Origin: Pyxicephalus adspersus
Lineage: Eukaryota > Chordata > Amphibia > Anura > Pyxicephalidae
Assembly (NCBI RefSeq): GCF_032062135.1
Contig: NC_092859.1
Coordinates: 27,044,210-27,108,209 of the forward strand
Length of the DNA: 64,000 nt
Direction of reading: 5' to 3'
Shown here: one piece after another, positions 12,184 through 24,330 of the stretch
How positions within the stretch are numbered: position 1 is the stretch's first letter
Layout of the letters: each line of letters opens with the position of its first letter
Notes under the pieces: model-generated
Databases searched by the model: none
What the model was told of the DNA's origin: nothing
What the model saw: the letters and a program-made list of their open reading frames with translations, nothing else
Program-made: the position numbers and the translations under genes

Positions 12184-15100
12184 GTAAGTAGAATATTTAG
12201 TAGAACTATTGATCCTGTAACCATAGCATACAAAAAGTTACACCTGACTCACCCAAGTGGGTAAATCAATAGAATAGATCGCTTGTAGAAAAAAAATTAG
12301 TTTTAAGCAAACACAACTAAATTGCATTTTCCCTATGTAATGTGCCGGCTGCACAACCTCTGTTACAACTGATGGACTGCGCTGCTTAGCTTATCCAGGG
12401 GCATAGCAGAGAAGCTCCTTTGGCACCTAGGTAGCTAATAATTTATTTCTGCTTCCCATGCAGATATTCCAAGAAATATTCCCTTTTACATACCTGAATT
12501 TGGTACTGAAAATACTAGGGATAGGGACACCATAAAAGTATTTTTGAAAAGAGGGAATGCTATTGTTTTCGTAGGCTATGAAATTAAACAAATCATTTTA
12601 ATGCTACTTACCTCTATTAAAGCAGAACAAGAATTGAGCTTGGCATTCCCACTGAGATACTTATTTCTCTGCACTATGTAGCATTTTCTCTGTAGGACTT
12701 TCCATTATTTTGACAAAGGTTTATGAACTATCAGGCCTATGTGACTGAAAGTAAGCACAAATTCCTCCAAATGATTGAGTTTGTGTGTTCTCAATAAAGG
12801 GAAACATTAATGCTCCAGTATACCATTTAGACAGTTGTGGTCTTTCAACCTTCTAGCTGGAGTTTGGGGAACGTCTGCTTTTTGTTCCAACATCATGTAC
12901 CCCCATGAGCAAAACCAGATCTAAAAACACATAGTTTGATGTGGAAGAACCTGTCAGGAGCCCCGATCTTAGCCCTACCATACAACTTTGTAATAAACTG
13001 GAACACCAGTCAGGACTTGTACAAATGCTCTTCTGGATGAATGGTCACAAAGCATTTTTATAAAAATGGAAGAGCCACAAATGAAGGGGGGAGTTCTTGA
13101 TGACTGTCTGCTGTTCAGTGACTCGTAATCTAATATAGCCAGGCATCTAGTATTTTCTTAAGAAGATCAGTTAACTTTAACCACCTATGCATTTAAGAAG
13201 AAATGGATCTTTCTGTTGGCCTAGACTAAGATGATGCCATCAATCAGGTTCAGGCCAGAAGAAGCATTTCCTTTGTTTTTTCTTCGCCATCAGACTGAAA
13301 CTTAGCAATTTTGTAACAGGTGACAAGGTAACATGCTGCAAGAGAGGCTGATCTGTTTGAACAAAACCTAAAACTTAACAGACACCATGGCTTGTATCTA
13401 ATGACAAGAAGTGTATGGTGACTCTGAACGAAGTCTAAACAAAAATGGATTTTTCCTTCTGGAGAGGAAATCATGTAAATGTCTGCAGGAGGTAAATACC
13501 TGAAAGTGTTACACATAATACTCAGCACTTGTCATACAAAATGTTCAATTTAAGATTTTACCCTTGGGCCAATTTTTATGTACTCCATGTACAGATACTC
13601 TGTAGCTTTTTCACAATTCAGTGTAACACAGGGGAGATTTTCTCCATAGTATCCCAAAATCCAAAAATAAGTTTGTTCTTGGCTGGGATAACTTCTCTTT
13701 CATTCAGGGACAACTTCTGGTATTTTGAAAGCGTAAGATGTTCCAGCAAATGGAAGTGTAATCTAATATTCTCTGTAGAACTTGCGCCAGTGCACAGTTG
13801 TGTCTCAGCTTATTTCTTATGTACACGGAGTTCGTCAGTTCTTTCCTGGCTGGTCTCTACAGTCTATGGCAGGTTCTTCTTCCCTTCCAGGAACTTTTGG
13901 ACCCACCAGATTTCTCCTGGCCCTGTTCCATGGCTTCTCTCCACATACAAAAATAACAGAGAAGCCTATGTACAATGTTCTTCCAGAAACTTTGCTTTGT
14001 TTCAATCCCACTGACATAATTTTATACCCGTCAATTAGCAGGACCTTAGAGGATGTAAATAAACACTAATAAATAATAAAGTGGACCTAGTATCAGAAGT
14101 ATTGTAAAGTGCTTTAATGCTAAGTAGGATGTGGATATTACACTTTCTAGTATTTTTAACTTTTACTGAGATCACAGTATTTTCCCTGGTAAAGTCCTGA
14201 GACTGAGACTGAGATAAATTTAGACATTGAAATAATCCTGTAAATCCTGATGCGTATGCAGTCCTTGGCTGTGTTAAAAATTCTTCAACACAAAACAGAT
14301 CCTTCTGCAGCTTCTGAGATTCAACAAATGGTCGGTACTGCAGTCTGATCAGTGAATGAAAGAAGATCGATAAAATGCTTTCCTTTTACCTGCAGCACGT
14401 TCAGGAATCAATGTTAGCACGGGGCCATGATCTCCGTCTTAGGAATTTATTCATACAGGCTTGAAAAGTTACTCAGAGCTTCACTTTAGAAAAAACATGA
14501 AAAAATACTTATGTATTATTTACACAGTACAGTGGAATCTCCATCCATACTTGATATTTTTATTATATTATACCTGACTATCACAATATTTTATCTTTTA
14601 GATCTGAACTAATGAACCATATCTGAACCATTTTTTCTGTTACCCTTGTAGACATTATTACACAATATGATAGTTAAACAATACTAAAACTGTCCACTTT
14701 TTTTTTTTTTTTTACTTTGATTAGACTAAGTAGTCCTTAGTGGGATAACAAACAGTGTGCTTCTTTTTTATCTATTTCTTTTTTTTATCTGTTTCAGCTG
14801 TGGAATACATGTCATCCTCCAGAACTCGTACGACCAACATTAGAGAAGACCCTGAAGACCTTGGGATTAGATTACGTAGATTTATATATTATTGAATTGC
14901 CAATGGCCTTTAAGGTAAAATACATTATGTTAGTTGTATCTATATCCGCACATAAGTGTAAATCTGGGCACAGTGGAATAGCAAAGATCCACAGTATGGG
15001 CCCCGTAATAATTTTTTTGTTGAGGCCATCCTCTTCCCATTTAGAACATATCCCCCACCCCCCTTGCTGCAAATTTTGGGTACCATGTAAATGTTTGGAA

Positions 15101-18100
15101 TGGACCCTTTGGTAAGAAGATAGGAGTCTGCCATACAGGAAACTATAAAGGAACAAGGTGGGACTGGTCAGGTGGATTGCTGTAGGACAAAACTGGACCC
15201 AGGAGTGGTGAGGTGGAGACAGGCACTGTAATATGGTCTAACAAGGGTGAACCTGGTGACCTACAGAAAGTGGGTGATATGTGGTTGCTACCACTAGTCT
15301 TCTTCCAAAAATATCTCTTGGTTGGCCATTACACTAAGCAACTGACATAAAAACTTTCTAAATCCCAGAATCCAAGACCAATCAAAAAAGTCAAGACCCT
15401 ATTTTCATAGTTCTTCTCGGGTGGCATCTAAGTATTGAGGCAAGGGGATCAACACAACAGCCAGCCAAGTAGCATTCACAGAAAGTAAGCAAAAACAGCT
15501 TTCATGTCTTTATAAGAGTCTGCAGCTGGAAACAAGTATTGGTCTGCAGGGGCCTCTAGGAAATCAGGGCAACAAAAAGTTCCTAAAATAGGCTACATAC
15601 GTTGTAGTTTAATGTGATGACTAACACTGCCTTTGGTAATTTTTTAGCCGGGGGATGAAATCTACCCAAGAGATGAAAATGGAAAATTTCTTTACCATGA
15701 GACAGACCTTTGTGCTACATGGGAGGTAAGTCGAATGAAGAAATGATGGAATTTTTGGGAAATGTCGGCAGATTCCCCACCATAAAAGGAACCTCTCATT
15801 ACCAAAACATTGCATCAAATGTACAAAATGTTCTTTTTACAGCAACTTAAAAATCATGGGCCAGATTTAGGATGATAGGAATTCTTGACAAAAGATAAAA
15901 TTTAGGCAGGCATTTCTTTCTTAACTTGGCAAATTTACCTCCCTTGGTTTGTTTCAGTTTTGTTGAAACGTATCAAGAGGGACATCACCCAGTTTATTGT
16001 TGCTTGAACATGTCTTGATTTGGACAAACAGAGGATAATGTTCGGCAGTGGGAATTTAGTTGGCTGGTGATTGTCATGGGTGGTGCTGGTCTTGACCACC
16101 AGTCATAAAAAAAGGCTCACTGCCGTATCTATTTACAATGCAAATGAATTACCATTACAATGTGTATTGTTAGTGTGTGCTTGCATACAGTGAGAAGTAG
16201 AAACTTGCTGTGTAAAAGGAAAGATTGCAGTAAAAAAAAATGTTCTAAAAAATTAAAATGTGTGCATTTTCAACCATATAAATCAAGACCACAAATTATA
16301 TATAATTTCCAAATGACAAGGTTTAGTTGTCTTTGTTAAATTTCCAGGATTGTGTGCTGAATAAATTATTGTAGCAATAACAATTTTATTAAGAAATTAT
16401 TTTTTTGCAGGCTTTGGAGGAATGTAAGGATGCAGGACTTTGCAAATCCTTGGGAGTGTCCAATTTCAATCGCAGACAACTAGAACTGATCCTTAACAAA
16501 CCCGGGCTAAAATACAAGCCCACATCCAACCAGGTGAGACCACATTCAATAAAAATCTGTACCCCCAGAGCCCACGTTAGAATTCATACTGCAACAGTGT
16601 TTGAAAAAGTCCCTTCATAAAGGGGCCAAACATTTTGAACCTAAACACCCTTGTCTCCTAGATTGTAAGCTCTTCAGGGCAGGGTCCTCTCCTCCTCCTG
16701 TGTCATTGTCTGTATCTGTCTGTCATTTGCAACACCTATTTAATGTACAGCACTGCCTAATATGTTGGCGCTATATAAATCCTGTAAAATAATAATATTT
16801 ATAATAATAATAATTTGCAAAAACTGGGGAGACACGATTATTATCCTGGATTATATTCCCTGGTTATTGCAACTTTAGCAGTCATTAAAAAAGCAAATAT
16901 TAATCTCACTTTCTCCCAGTAAAACCTCCTGAATAAGTGATTAAATATGCAAAGCCAGCTGCTATAGAGTAACATTTGTAATATGTTATGATATGATAAT
17001 ATGATAATGAAGGGTGCTTAATCCCACTAACAACATTTAAAAATTGTAACGGCAGTCTTTTTTTGTAAAACCAGGTCATACATTTCAGATCTCCATTCTC
17101 AATTATATTTGCAGAAGTACCTGTGAAATGTACAGCCTACTAACTTTAACCAAATAAAACAGAAGATGGCATCCTAATATTCAAACTACAGTATTTATTT
17201 TTTTTAAAACCTTTCAGTAGCTTTGTTTTATGTTTCAGCTATCTGTATGCATTTACCTATATCTGACTGTTAAATTGTCATTTTTGTTTTTTTTTTTTTT
17301 TTTGCTTTCATATAGGTTGAATGCCACCCTTACTTTACCCAGCCTAAATTATTGGAGTTCTGTCAACAGCATGAGATTGTTATCGTGGGTTATAGCCCTC
17401 TAGGAACTTGTCGTGATGCAATGTGGTATGTTTGTACAGTCAGAAAAAAAACAATTTCTATCCATGTTTAAAGTCCTTAAATTGGTACTGATTTGACAGA
17501 TTTTACAACTATTTACCATATTGAAGTACATTACCAAGTATAGGTAGTCCCCTGGGGTGACTCAACATATTATTAGGCAGTATGGTGTCAGTTACTGTAT
17601 AAAATCCTCACTGTGAGTTATTCACAAACAAAGCAAAAAAAAAACAAAAACATAACTTAATGGAGCCTAGACATTTATTAACTTCTGGAGCAAGCTGTTA
17701 AAAAACAGCTGCAGAGTTTGTCTTGGTCATTATAGAGTTACAAGAAGTTACAGATCAGCTCTTAATATCACTCCCAACCTCAGCTGTGTTGAGCAAAAGA
17801 TTTCTTCAAGCCTCTGTCCTGTTCAAATCTAGGAGTTGTCCATCTTCTTCCAGCACATCCCAAACATTTTCAATGGGGTTAAGGTCTGGACTCCATGGTG
17901 GCCAGTCTATGTGTGAAAATGATGTCTCATGCTTCTTGAACCACTCCTTCACAATTTGAGCCTGATCAATCCTGGCATTGTCATCTTGGAATATCCCCGT
18001 GCCATCAGGGAAGAAAATATCCATTGATGGAAAATTGCAATTCAATATATTCAGGTAGTCTGCTGACCTCATTTTTGGGCAAATACCATTGCTGAACCTA

Positions 18101-21100
18101 AACCTAACTAGCTGAATCAATCTCAGATAATAACACTGGCTGCACAGGATTGAGGACTACTACTATTGTGCACCACCAATTCACAGTGCATGCAGGTCCT
18201 TCCTCTTTTTCTTGTACCTCTTCCTGGGGAAGTATTTCTTTTCCTTAGCCATTGGATGGCTACTAAAAGTGTGTAGCTTCTTTACATGCACATAATATAT
18301 ATATATATATATAAATATAGGCAAAAAACATACTATTCATAGAGGGCAGTGAAAGTTATTCTACACAATGTTTTTCATCCATGCAGGGTGAATGTGTCCT
18401 CACCGCCGCTACTGGAAGACCCTACCTTGAATGCAATTGGCAAAAAATACGGCAAGTCAGCTGCTCAAGTGGCCTTACGATTTAACGTCCAAAGAGGTGT
18501 GGTTGTTATTCCTAAAAGCTTCAATCCAGATCGGATCAGAGAAAACTTCCAGGTAGAGATGTCCAGCATTTAATGAACCAAGAACTAATATAATTTTTTT
18601 ATTACTGGGGAGCCAGCAGTGTCATTTCAGAGTGTTGTCTGCATGTACTAGGGGTTGCTGAGAAGTTCCTGGCTTTGCCCCCTTCCAGATGAAATAGATA
18701 AACGAGTGTGGGGGCATATGGCAACCTAATATCTTAGTATGTAACTTTGCAAATATCAGGTCTTTGTGATTCTTAAAACTTTTTTTTCTTTTAGTGGGAA
18801 GCTGTGATGGGAAAGGCACAAGCAAGTTTCACGTAGTGGGAGTTACGGACCGTCATGAAGTTTTTGTTTCTCCAGGGAAAGGAAGGACACTTCTCCCCCA
18901 GTGTTTGTGACTTCTCAGTGTGAATGTCCTTTGCTGACTTTCGCTGGAGAAACAAAAACTTCATGACGGCCCGTAACTGTTGTTACATACTAAGAGATCA
19001 GGCTATCATATGCCCACACACTCCCTTTTCTATTTCACCTGGAAGGGGGCAAAGCCAGGAACTTCTCAGCACCCCCTTGTATCTGCATTGAAATAGAAGT
19101 GACCAGACACACGACTTTGGTCATGTAACGAGGCTTTACTTTTTTTGCCATTGTTTTTTAGGACACATTTATAAATGCCAGCATGGGTTATTTATATGCT
19201 GGTGCTTTGTTTGCCATGTTTTTTTTAAAAACAAAAGAAAATTCACTTGACAGAGATTATTCTATATATTTGGATTTAATGTTAAAAAAATTCTTTATTC
19301 TTAAAGTTGTAGATATATATATGTGCATGGGGACAGCCATATTAGCTTACTGCATACTGTGAAATCATGAAGGTGAATGCTGCAACAACAGCCCAAAATA
19401 TCCCTCTATGAAACATGCTTTGTATTTTTCCTTTAATGGGTCACCCCGGTGGCATTTGCTGCCCCAGATAACCAGGGGGCTCTGCCCGTGTCTTGTATCT
19501 AGTCCTAAGTGAAAGAAGAGCGAGGGGTGGAAAATCTATAATTCCCAACCAAATGTGTAAAGAAGCTCTGTGTATAAAACTTCACTTAGTCTCTGTGACC
19601 CGGTCTTATTGTTTTTTTCCCTCTTAATACAGATTTTTGACTTCTCGCTTACTGACCAGGAATTGAAAGATATCGAAGCTCTAAATAAGAATATTCGCTA
19701 CGTGGAACTTTTAATGTGAGTACTTGTAAGGGGAGAAGGGCCAAAACACCAGAACAGTATTTTAATACAGATTTACTTAAATAGAGATGTACAATGGTTT
19801 TTGATCAACTTTTATTTTTACAAATGAGTTAAATGATACATTATTATTTGATATACCTTTAAATAAAAAGTATAAAATTATAGCATAATATTAAAATATT
19901 TTTTAAAATATAAAATTTAAAGTGGTAGTCCTGAGAAAAACTATTTACAAAAAGCAGATCTCAGCAATATTTCCACATTCCTTATGTTTTGTCACTACTT
20001 TATATTTCCAAAAGGTTTTAGTTTCTCCATGACAATAGAAACAGCTTAAAGGTAAACTCCAGATTATGTGAAAAATGGCCCCACTAAACACTGCAAGTGG
20101 ATAAATGCTGATTTTTGTTTTGATATATTATACATTTTTATACTTAAAGAATAAGGGCTAAGAGCTGTACAAGTCTTTGCCATGTTGCTCATGCCTGTGC
20201 ATCACTGTCCCATAGACTTTGGGGGCTCCATGCCAAGGCTGACAATAATCCAAGATGGTCCCAAAGAAGTCTATAGGGCTGTAATGTGCACAGAGGAACA
20301 GTAAACTCATAAAACTCATAAATTCTAAAGAGTTTGCCTCTGTGGAGGGAGGGGTGAGTTTGGTTAGTCAGAGAAGGTGGGGTGGGGGGGAGGTTAAAAA
20401 GGATAAGTACACTTTAGTTATTAAAGCTCTGGAGAAGATAGACTATTATGGTAGAACCTGGGTGATCCAGCAAACCTGTAATGGATTTCCTAAAAGTCAC
20501 TTGCTTTTAATTCGCCAATGTTTTTAATCCTGGACCAGAGTTTGCTGGATCACCCAGGTTCTCCCATTATATTAAATCTTCTCCAATCTTGAAGAAACTA
20601 ATAAGATCAGCACATTTGTTTCAAATGCTTGAACACATATCCTGTGTTCAGTGTTTCACAGTGCTCAAGGATGTGGGTGTCCTCATGTACAGGACCACTG
20701 GCCAGTCATGATGTCAAAATTTGAGTTCCTCCTTAACCATTTCTTGTTTGTTACATTAGATACTTCTAATGTAGTCCCCACATACATACAGCTACATCAG
20801 AGATAAAATAATGCTATAAACAATTTTTAAATTATACTTATTTTTTCTATTTTATTTTATTTTTTTAGCTTTTAGGTTAACTTTAAATCCTTTCTTGTCT
20901 TGATATACCTTTTATAGATAAAAAGGAACGAGTAGATATCCAGCCTTGCAGCACCACCTGTAGGCACAAAAGCATACTACAATCTACACATATATACCAT
21001 TTTATATTCTTTCTAAAAGAAAAAAAATAATAAATGAACTCTAAGAAGATATAAAAACACACAAATTTACACCGCTTTGTATTTATACAGTATTTATTTA

Positions 21101-21956
21101 TTTTTTTAAAAATAGGGACCTCAATTTACCCTGTAGCAGACTTGTAGGAAAAGAAAGCAGGGTGATATAAAGAAGTGCTCATCACTGTGCTGCTTCTACA
21201 TTCTGTATCCAATCACATGATGGAGCAGGTCCAGGCAACCAGGGTTATAGGGGAAGTGGGCTGAATGTTGCCAGACATCTAGTAGTAGAAATATGTACTG
21301 GAGGATAAATCTCATGAGTTCTGGATTAAATGTGTTGAGACAGTCGATAATACACTATATAACTGATAATAGTCACTTTAATGACATGAACAGCAGTAGT
21401 TATTCTTTTGCTGGTTTTTCTACACTAAAGTGCTGAAAAAATAAACATGAATGAAAATGGAAAGGAAGATTATCCTAATCATTTCACTCAAGTTAATATA
21501 TATAATATATTAAAGGCAGCTCTTTGTTTCATGCAGGTCTTTCCATAACCAGCACTGACTTACTATAACTATACTCTGCATTTTTCTGGTACTTTGATCA
21601 TTATGCTACAACTTGTTATTGCCACTGATAAGGTTAACAGTATTGGATAGTTGTTTTTTGTATAGGACATGCATTCTATATACACGAAAGCTGACAAACA
21701 ACTGAAGTTTGTTCAGGGTAAAAAAAATTCTAATTCTGCTTAATGGTACTTTAAATACAAAGAAAACCCTCTTTTCTAAAAAAGGAGCAACAAGAATGGT
21801 CAAGGTTAAAATATTTGTTATACTGTGCAAATCAATTATTCTGAAGACCAATATTAGACCAATATAGATATTTAGCCATCAACAGAGGATTTGACCAATT
21901 TGTCTTTTTGTAGGTGGAGTGATCACCCGGAATACCCCTTTAAGGATGAGTACTGA
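12016..21956 (+). CDS. AKR1D1: 3-oxo-5-beta-steroid 4-dehydrogenase-like aldo-keto reductase (exons 2-9)
   Basis: Joined exons: 12016-12183, 14798-14914, 15648-15725, 16411-16533, 17316-17425, 18387-18552, 19633-19715, 21914-21956. All borders are GT-AG, and the open frame gives 295 residues, exactly the AKR1D1 length minus exon 1. The family is a soluble NADPH-dependent (alpha/beta)8 barrel enzyme that reduces the C4-C5 double bond of 3-keto-4-ene steroids to the 5-beta form, in steroid clearance and bile-acid synthesis. Hallmarks seen: AKR signature GYRHFDGA, Tyr in FVYYNE, Lys in FYCGK, and above all Glu in [11 protein letters not shown] where other AKRs have His. That Glu is diagnostic of 5-beta-reductases. 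The cofactor segment [13 protein letters not shown] is intact, and the C-terminus is [10 protein letters not shown]. Exon 1 is missing from what I could find, so start and promoter are unknown. Confidence 0.93.
14798..14914 (+). CDS. AKR1D1: AKR1D1-like exon 3
   Basis: 117 bases, acceptor GTTTCAG, donor GTAAAA. Encodes [20 protein letters not shown] and then [15 protein letters not shown]. The Glu in IIELP replaces the AKR catalytic His, which is the 5-beta-reductase signature. Confidence 0.95.
15648..15725 (+). CDS. AKR1D1: AKR1D1-like exon 4
   Basis: 78 bases, acceptor TTTTTTAG, donor GTAAGT. Encodes [20 protein letters not shown] and then LCATWE, the loop-A region that contacts substrate in the family. 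Confidence 0.95.
16411..16533 (+). CDS. AKR1D1: AKR1D1-like exon 5
   Basis: 123 bases, acceptor TTTTTGCAG, donor GTGAGA. Contains the second AKR signature (KSLGVSNF, with the Ser-Asn pair that binds the nicotinamide amide) and ends in SNQ, whose Gln is also a cofactor contact. Confidence 0.95.
16640..16812 (+). mobile_element. SINE 3' tail fragment
   Basis: CTAGATTGTAAGCTCTTCAG followed by GGCAGGGTCCTCTCCTCC, then TGTTGGCGCTATATAAATCC and an AAT-rich tail (AATAATAATA). This is the 3' part of a tRNA-derived SINE type common in amphibians and fish. It lies in intron 5 of gene A. Family naming is from memory. Confidence 0.65.
17316..17425 (+). CDS. AKR1D1: AKR1D1-like exon 6
   Basis: 110 bases, acceptor after a long T tract ending ATATAG, donor GTATGT. 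Encodes [20 protein letters not shown] and then [16 protein letters not shown]. The Tyr of GYSPLG stacks on the nicotinamide in this family. The exon ends two bases into a Trp codon. Confidence 0.95.
17660..18290 (-). pseudogene. Tc1/mariner-like transposase remnant in intron 6
   Basis: The minus strand 18120-17806 reads open through [35 protein letters not shown] and [20 protein letters not shown]. These are the second Asp block (QDDNA) and the third acidic block ([12 protein letters not shown]) of a Tc1-type DDE transposase. A Lys/Arg-rich stretch continues upstream to about 18270 out of frame, as expected for the DNA-binding part. Only about 100 residues are open, against roughly 340 for a full transposase, and clear terminal repeats were not found. 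It is a dead copy in antisense to gene A. Confidence 0.85.
18387..18552 (+). CDS. AKR1D1: AKR1D1-like exon 7
   Basis: 166 bases, acceptor CATGCAG, donor GTAGAG. Encodes [20 protein letters not shown] through [18 protein letters not shown]. The Lys-Ser, Arg and Glu-Asn of the last segment are the adenosine 2'-phosphate contacts and are all present. Confidence 0.95.
18643..19090. mobile_element. Long palindromic MITE in intron 7
   Basis: The left arm runs GTTGCTGAGAAGTTCCTGGC ... GGGCATATGGCAACC ... TTAGTATGTAAC, then GTCATGAAGTTTTTGTTTCTC. The right arm mirrors it: GAGAAACAAAAACTTCATGA ... GTTACATACTAAGAGATCAG ... CATATGCCC ... GCCAGGAACTTCTCAGCA. Arms are over 150 bases with small indels around a roughly 100-base centre. 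No open frame. A foldback element is the simplest reading. Confidence 0.85.
19633..19715 (+). CDS. AKR1D1: AKR1D1-like exon 8
   Basis: 83 bases, acceptor TAATACAG, donor GTGAGT. Encodes [20 protein letters not shown] and then IRYVELL. It ends two bases into a Met codon. Confidence 0.95.
20415..20592. mobile_element. Palindromic MITE, family 1 (diverged)
   Basis: Contains TTAAAGCTCTGGAGAAGATA, GGTGATCCAGCAAACCTGTA and the mirrored GTTTGCTGGATCACCCAGGT. Same family as 8240-8461, more diverged and shorter. Lies in intron 8 of gene A. Confidence 0.75.
21914..21956 (+). CDS. AKR1D1: AKR1D1-like terminal exon 9
   Basis: Acceptor TTTTTGTAG. Encodes (M)[13 protein letters not shown] and a TGA stop. 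The C-terminal HPEYPF-DEY matches the conserved tail of AKR1D1. No clear AATAAA was found in the next 300 bases, so the 3' UTR end is open. Confidence 0.95.
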
Positions 21957-23086
21957 GTTCCAGGTACAGACAGTACTTTCCACGCTCAGTGCAGGATAAG
22001 GAAACCAAAGACAAAACATCTTCATACCTGACTATGCCTGGAAATCCCAAGTTTACCACACTACAATATAAATGAAAACAGTTTTTTATAACAAGCAATT
22101 GTTTTTTTCTGATGTGTTCTAACTGTATAGTAATACAGTTTTTTATACAAAGCCTCTCTCGTGTGTTTGGATTTTGTCTGCATAGTTGCTGTTATGTTTT
22201 TTTATTTGTAATAATTTGGAACGTTCTTCATCTACATACGTAAAAACTTTTAAATAGTAAAGATACCCAAGTTACTTTTATACATTTATATCTTCCAGAC
22301 AGGAACATTTTTCAAAGTATATGTAAACCTAAATACAAACATAATATATTGCACTGTTTATAGTCTTTTAATTTGGTGGGGCTATAATTACCTTTCACCT
22401 GGTGATCCTTTTAGTAACATTCCTAGTCTAACTATTGAAGTGTTTTTATAGAGGAACAATGCTGTCACCCTAGTACAAGAAATGTATTAGGACTACAAAC
22501 TGGGTCTTAGAAAAATCTCTGCATAAGGGGACAGTGAAGAGAAAAAAACATGTAGCACTGTCAATCCTAGAAAGTCTTGGTTGCAGATGTTTGAAAGGAT
22601 CTGCAGGTTTCTTGGGTCTATTCCTCTGTGATCTCCCACCATCCCAGTGTCTCTCAGTGCATCAGAACAGGCGCCTAGGAAGAATTGGTCAACGACGCAT
22701 ACACTCGTATGGTATCAAGCAATCTTCAACTTTATTGTAACAAACATCTAGTTTTATAACATAACAAAATATCACTGTGTATGCTCATTTACCACAGTAG
22801 AGAGATAATAGTATCCTTGTTCTAATACAAAACCGCTTTGCTACTTTGTTTCAGACACGTACAAGACATCTTGGTATTCTTTAGTTGTCAGCAATACCTG
22901 AATTTAGCAGATGTCAGCAAGGACACTTGTTTGGCAGAACAATAACAAGGAATACGTCTATCTCTTAGAACTAAAACTAGAATGGAAAACAAAATGGAGT
23001 GTCCCAGGTAACAAAATGGAGTGTCTCAGACCCTTTCAATGTTCTTTTTCTATTCCATTCCACTGCCATTTGCACAGCGCTAACAG

Positions 23087-23303
23087 TAGCCCTGATTTAT
23101 GCAAACTTTTCAAGGCTAGAAAAAATAAACTTTCAGAAGTGAAGCTGGGTGATCCAGCAAACCTTGAAAGGATCTGGTCCAGGAATAAAAACATTTGCTA
23201 GCAAATAATTTTAAGAAATACATTCCATGTTTTCTGGATCACCCAGCTTCACTTCTGAAAGTGTATTCTCTCCAACCTTAAAGAGCCTTAATATATCAGG
23301 CCC
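23087..23303. mobile_element. Palindromic MITE, family 1
   Basis: TAGCCCTGATTTATGCAAAC to TAATATATCAGGCC, with internal GAAGCTGGGTGATCCAGCAA and its mirror TCTGGATCACCCAGCTTCAC. Same family as 8240-8461. Confidence 0.85.
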
Positions 23304-23315
23304 AGTGTTTCAGAC

Positions 23316-23482
23316 ATAGGACCTGATTTATTAAAGCTCTTAAAGGCTAGAGAAGATACATTTTCATCAGTGAATGGATCTGGTTCAGGATTGAAAACAT
23401 TTGCTAACAAATTAATTAAGAAATACATTCCAGGTTTGCTGGATCACCCAGCTTCACTAATGAAAGTATCTTCTTTGAAGGC
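23316..23482. mobile_element. Palindromic MITE, family 1 (truncated right end)
   Basis: Begins TAGGACCTGATTTATTAAAG only about a dozen bases after the previous copy ends, and keeps GTTTGCTGGATCACCCAGCT. The right terminal repeat is missing. Two copies almost back to back suggest insertion next to, or duplication of, the neighbour. Confidence 0.8.
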
Positions 23483-23849
23483 GAACCTGAAAGTGTTAGG
23501 GAGGAAATGATATCTGATTTTCCCAATGCTCTGCAGCTGTGCATTTTGGAAAAAATGTTGCTTTATATATGGTGCAAAAAATTCCAAATCACCTTATGGT
23601 GCTATCACACACTATGTTTTCATATGATTGTTCTTGAGTTACACATAGGGGTCTATTTGTAAAACAGGGCATATGACATTCTCTCATGGGAATCTTCCAG
23701 GTCCATGTGTTTCAATAGCAATAAATGATTCCCGCAAGGAAATGTTTTGAGATAAATGTCAGATTCCCTGTTTTATAAATAGAGCCTATAGTGTAAATTT
23801 TATTGAAGAGAGCAACAAGTGTAAAGCTTTTTGCAAAAGAGATCATAGA

Positions 23850-24330
23850 TAGGGATGAGCGAGAATCCCTCTGGCAATCATCTCGAAAATTGCCTCGAAA
23901 TTCCGATGGTTCCGCGAAATTTCGTCGAACTGATCAAGGAAATTTAACAGGAGGATTCACATGATTTCCTGGGAATCCTCCTGTCTGCGATCCCCGGGGC
24001 ACTGAGGTATCACCAGCAGCAGAAGTGATGAAAATATTTTTCAGTGGGCTCCCAGACAGAAGATACAACAGGACTGAAATTTTAGCTCTTTTCACATTGC
24101 CAAAAACATCAAAAATAAAAATTAGCTGGCATAAACCTATTTGCTGCCACCACCATCTTGGACAGCTGAAAACCCCATTGATCACTAGGGATGAGCGAGC
24201 AAGTTTTTAAAACTCGGTCTCGCAGCAAATTAGGCTGTTCTCGCTTACCGAAATTGTAAGCGAGAACGGCCAGTGTAAATTCGCCAAACGAGATTTAAAA
24301 AAAAAAAAAAAGAATGCGGGCTGTGCTGAT
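23850..24330. mobile_element. TAGGGATGAGCGAG repeats (two copies)
   Basis: TAGGGATGAGCGAG occurs in the same orientation at 23850 and 24186, each followed by a CpG-containing stretch rich in CTCG, CGAAAT or CGAGAAC. I know this start as a frequent dispersed repeat in frog genomes. Superfamily not determined. Confidence 0.5.

Noticed and set aside
13529..14014. 161-codon plus-strand open frame in intron 2 of gene A
   Set aside because: Lies between proven exons, Phe/Ser-rich, no family resemblance; chance frame.
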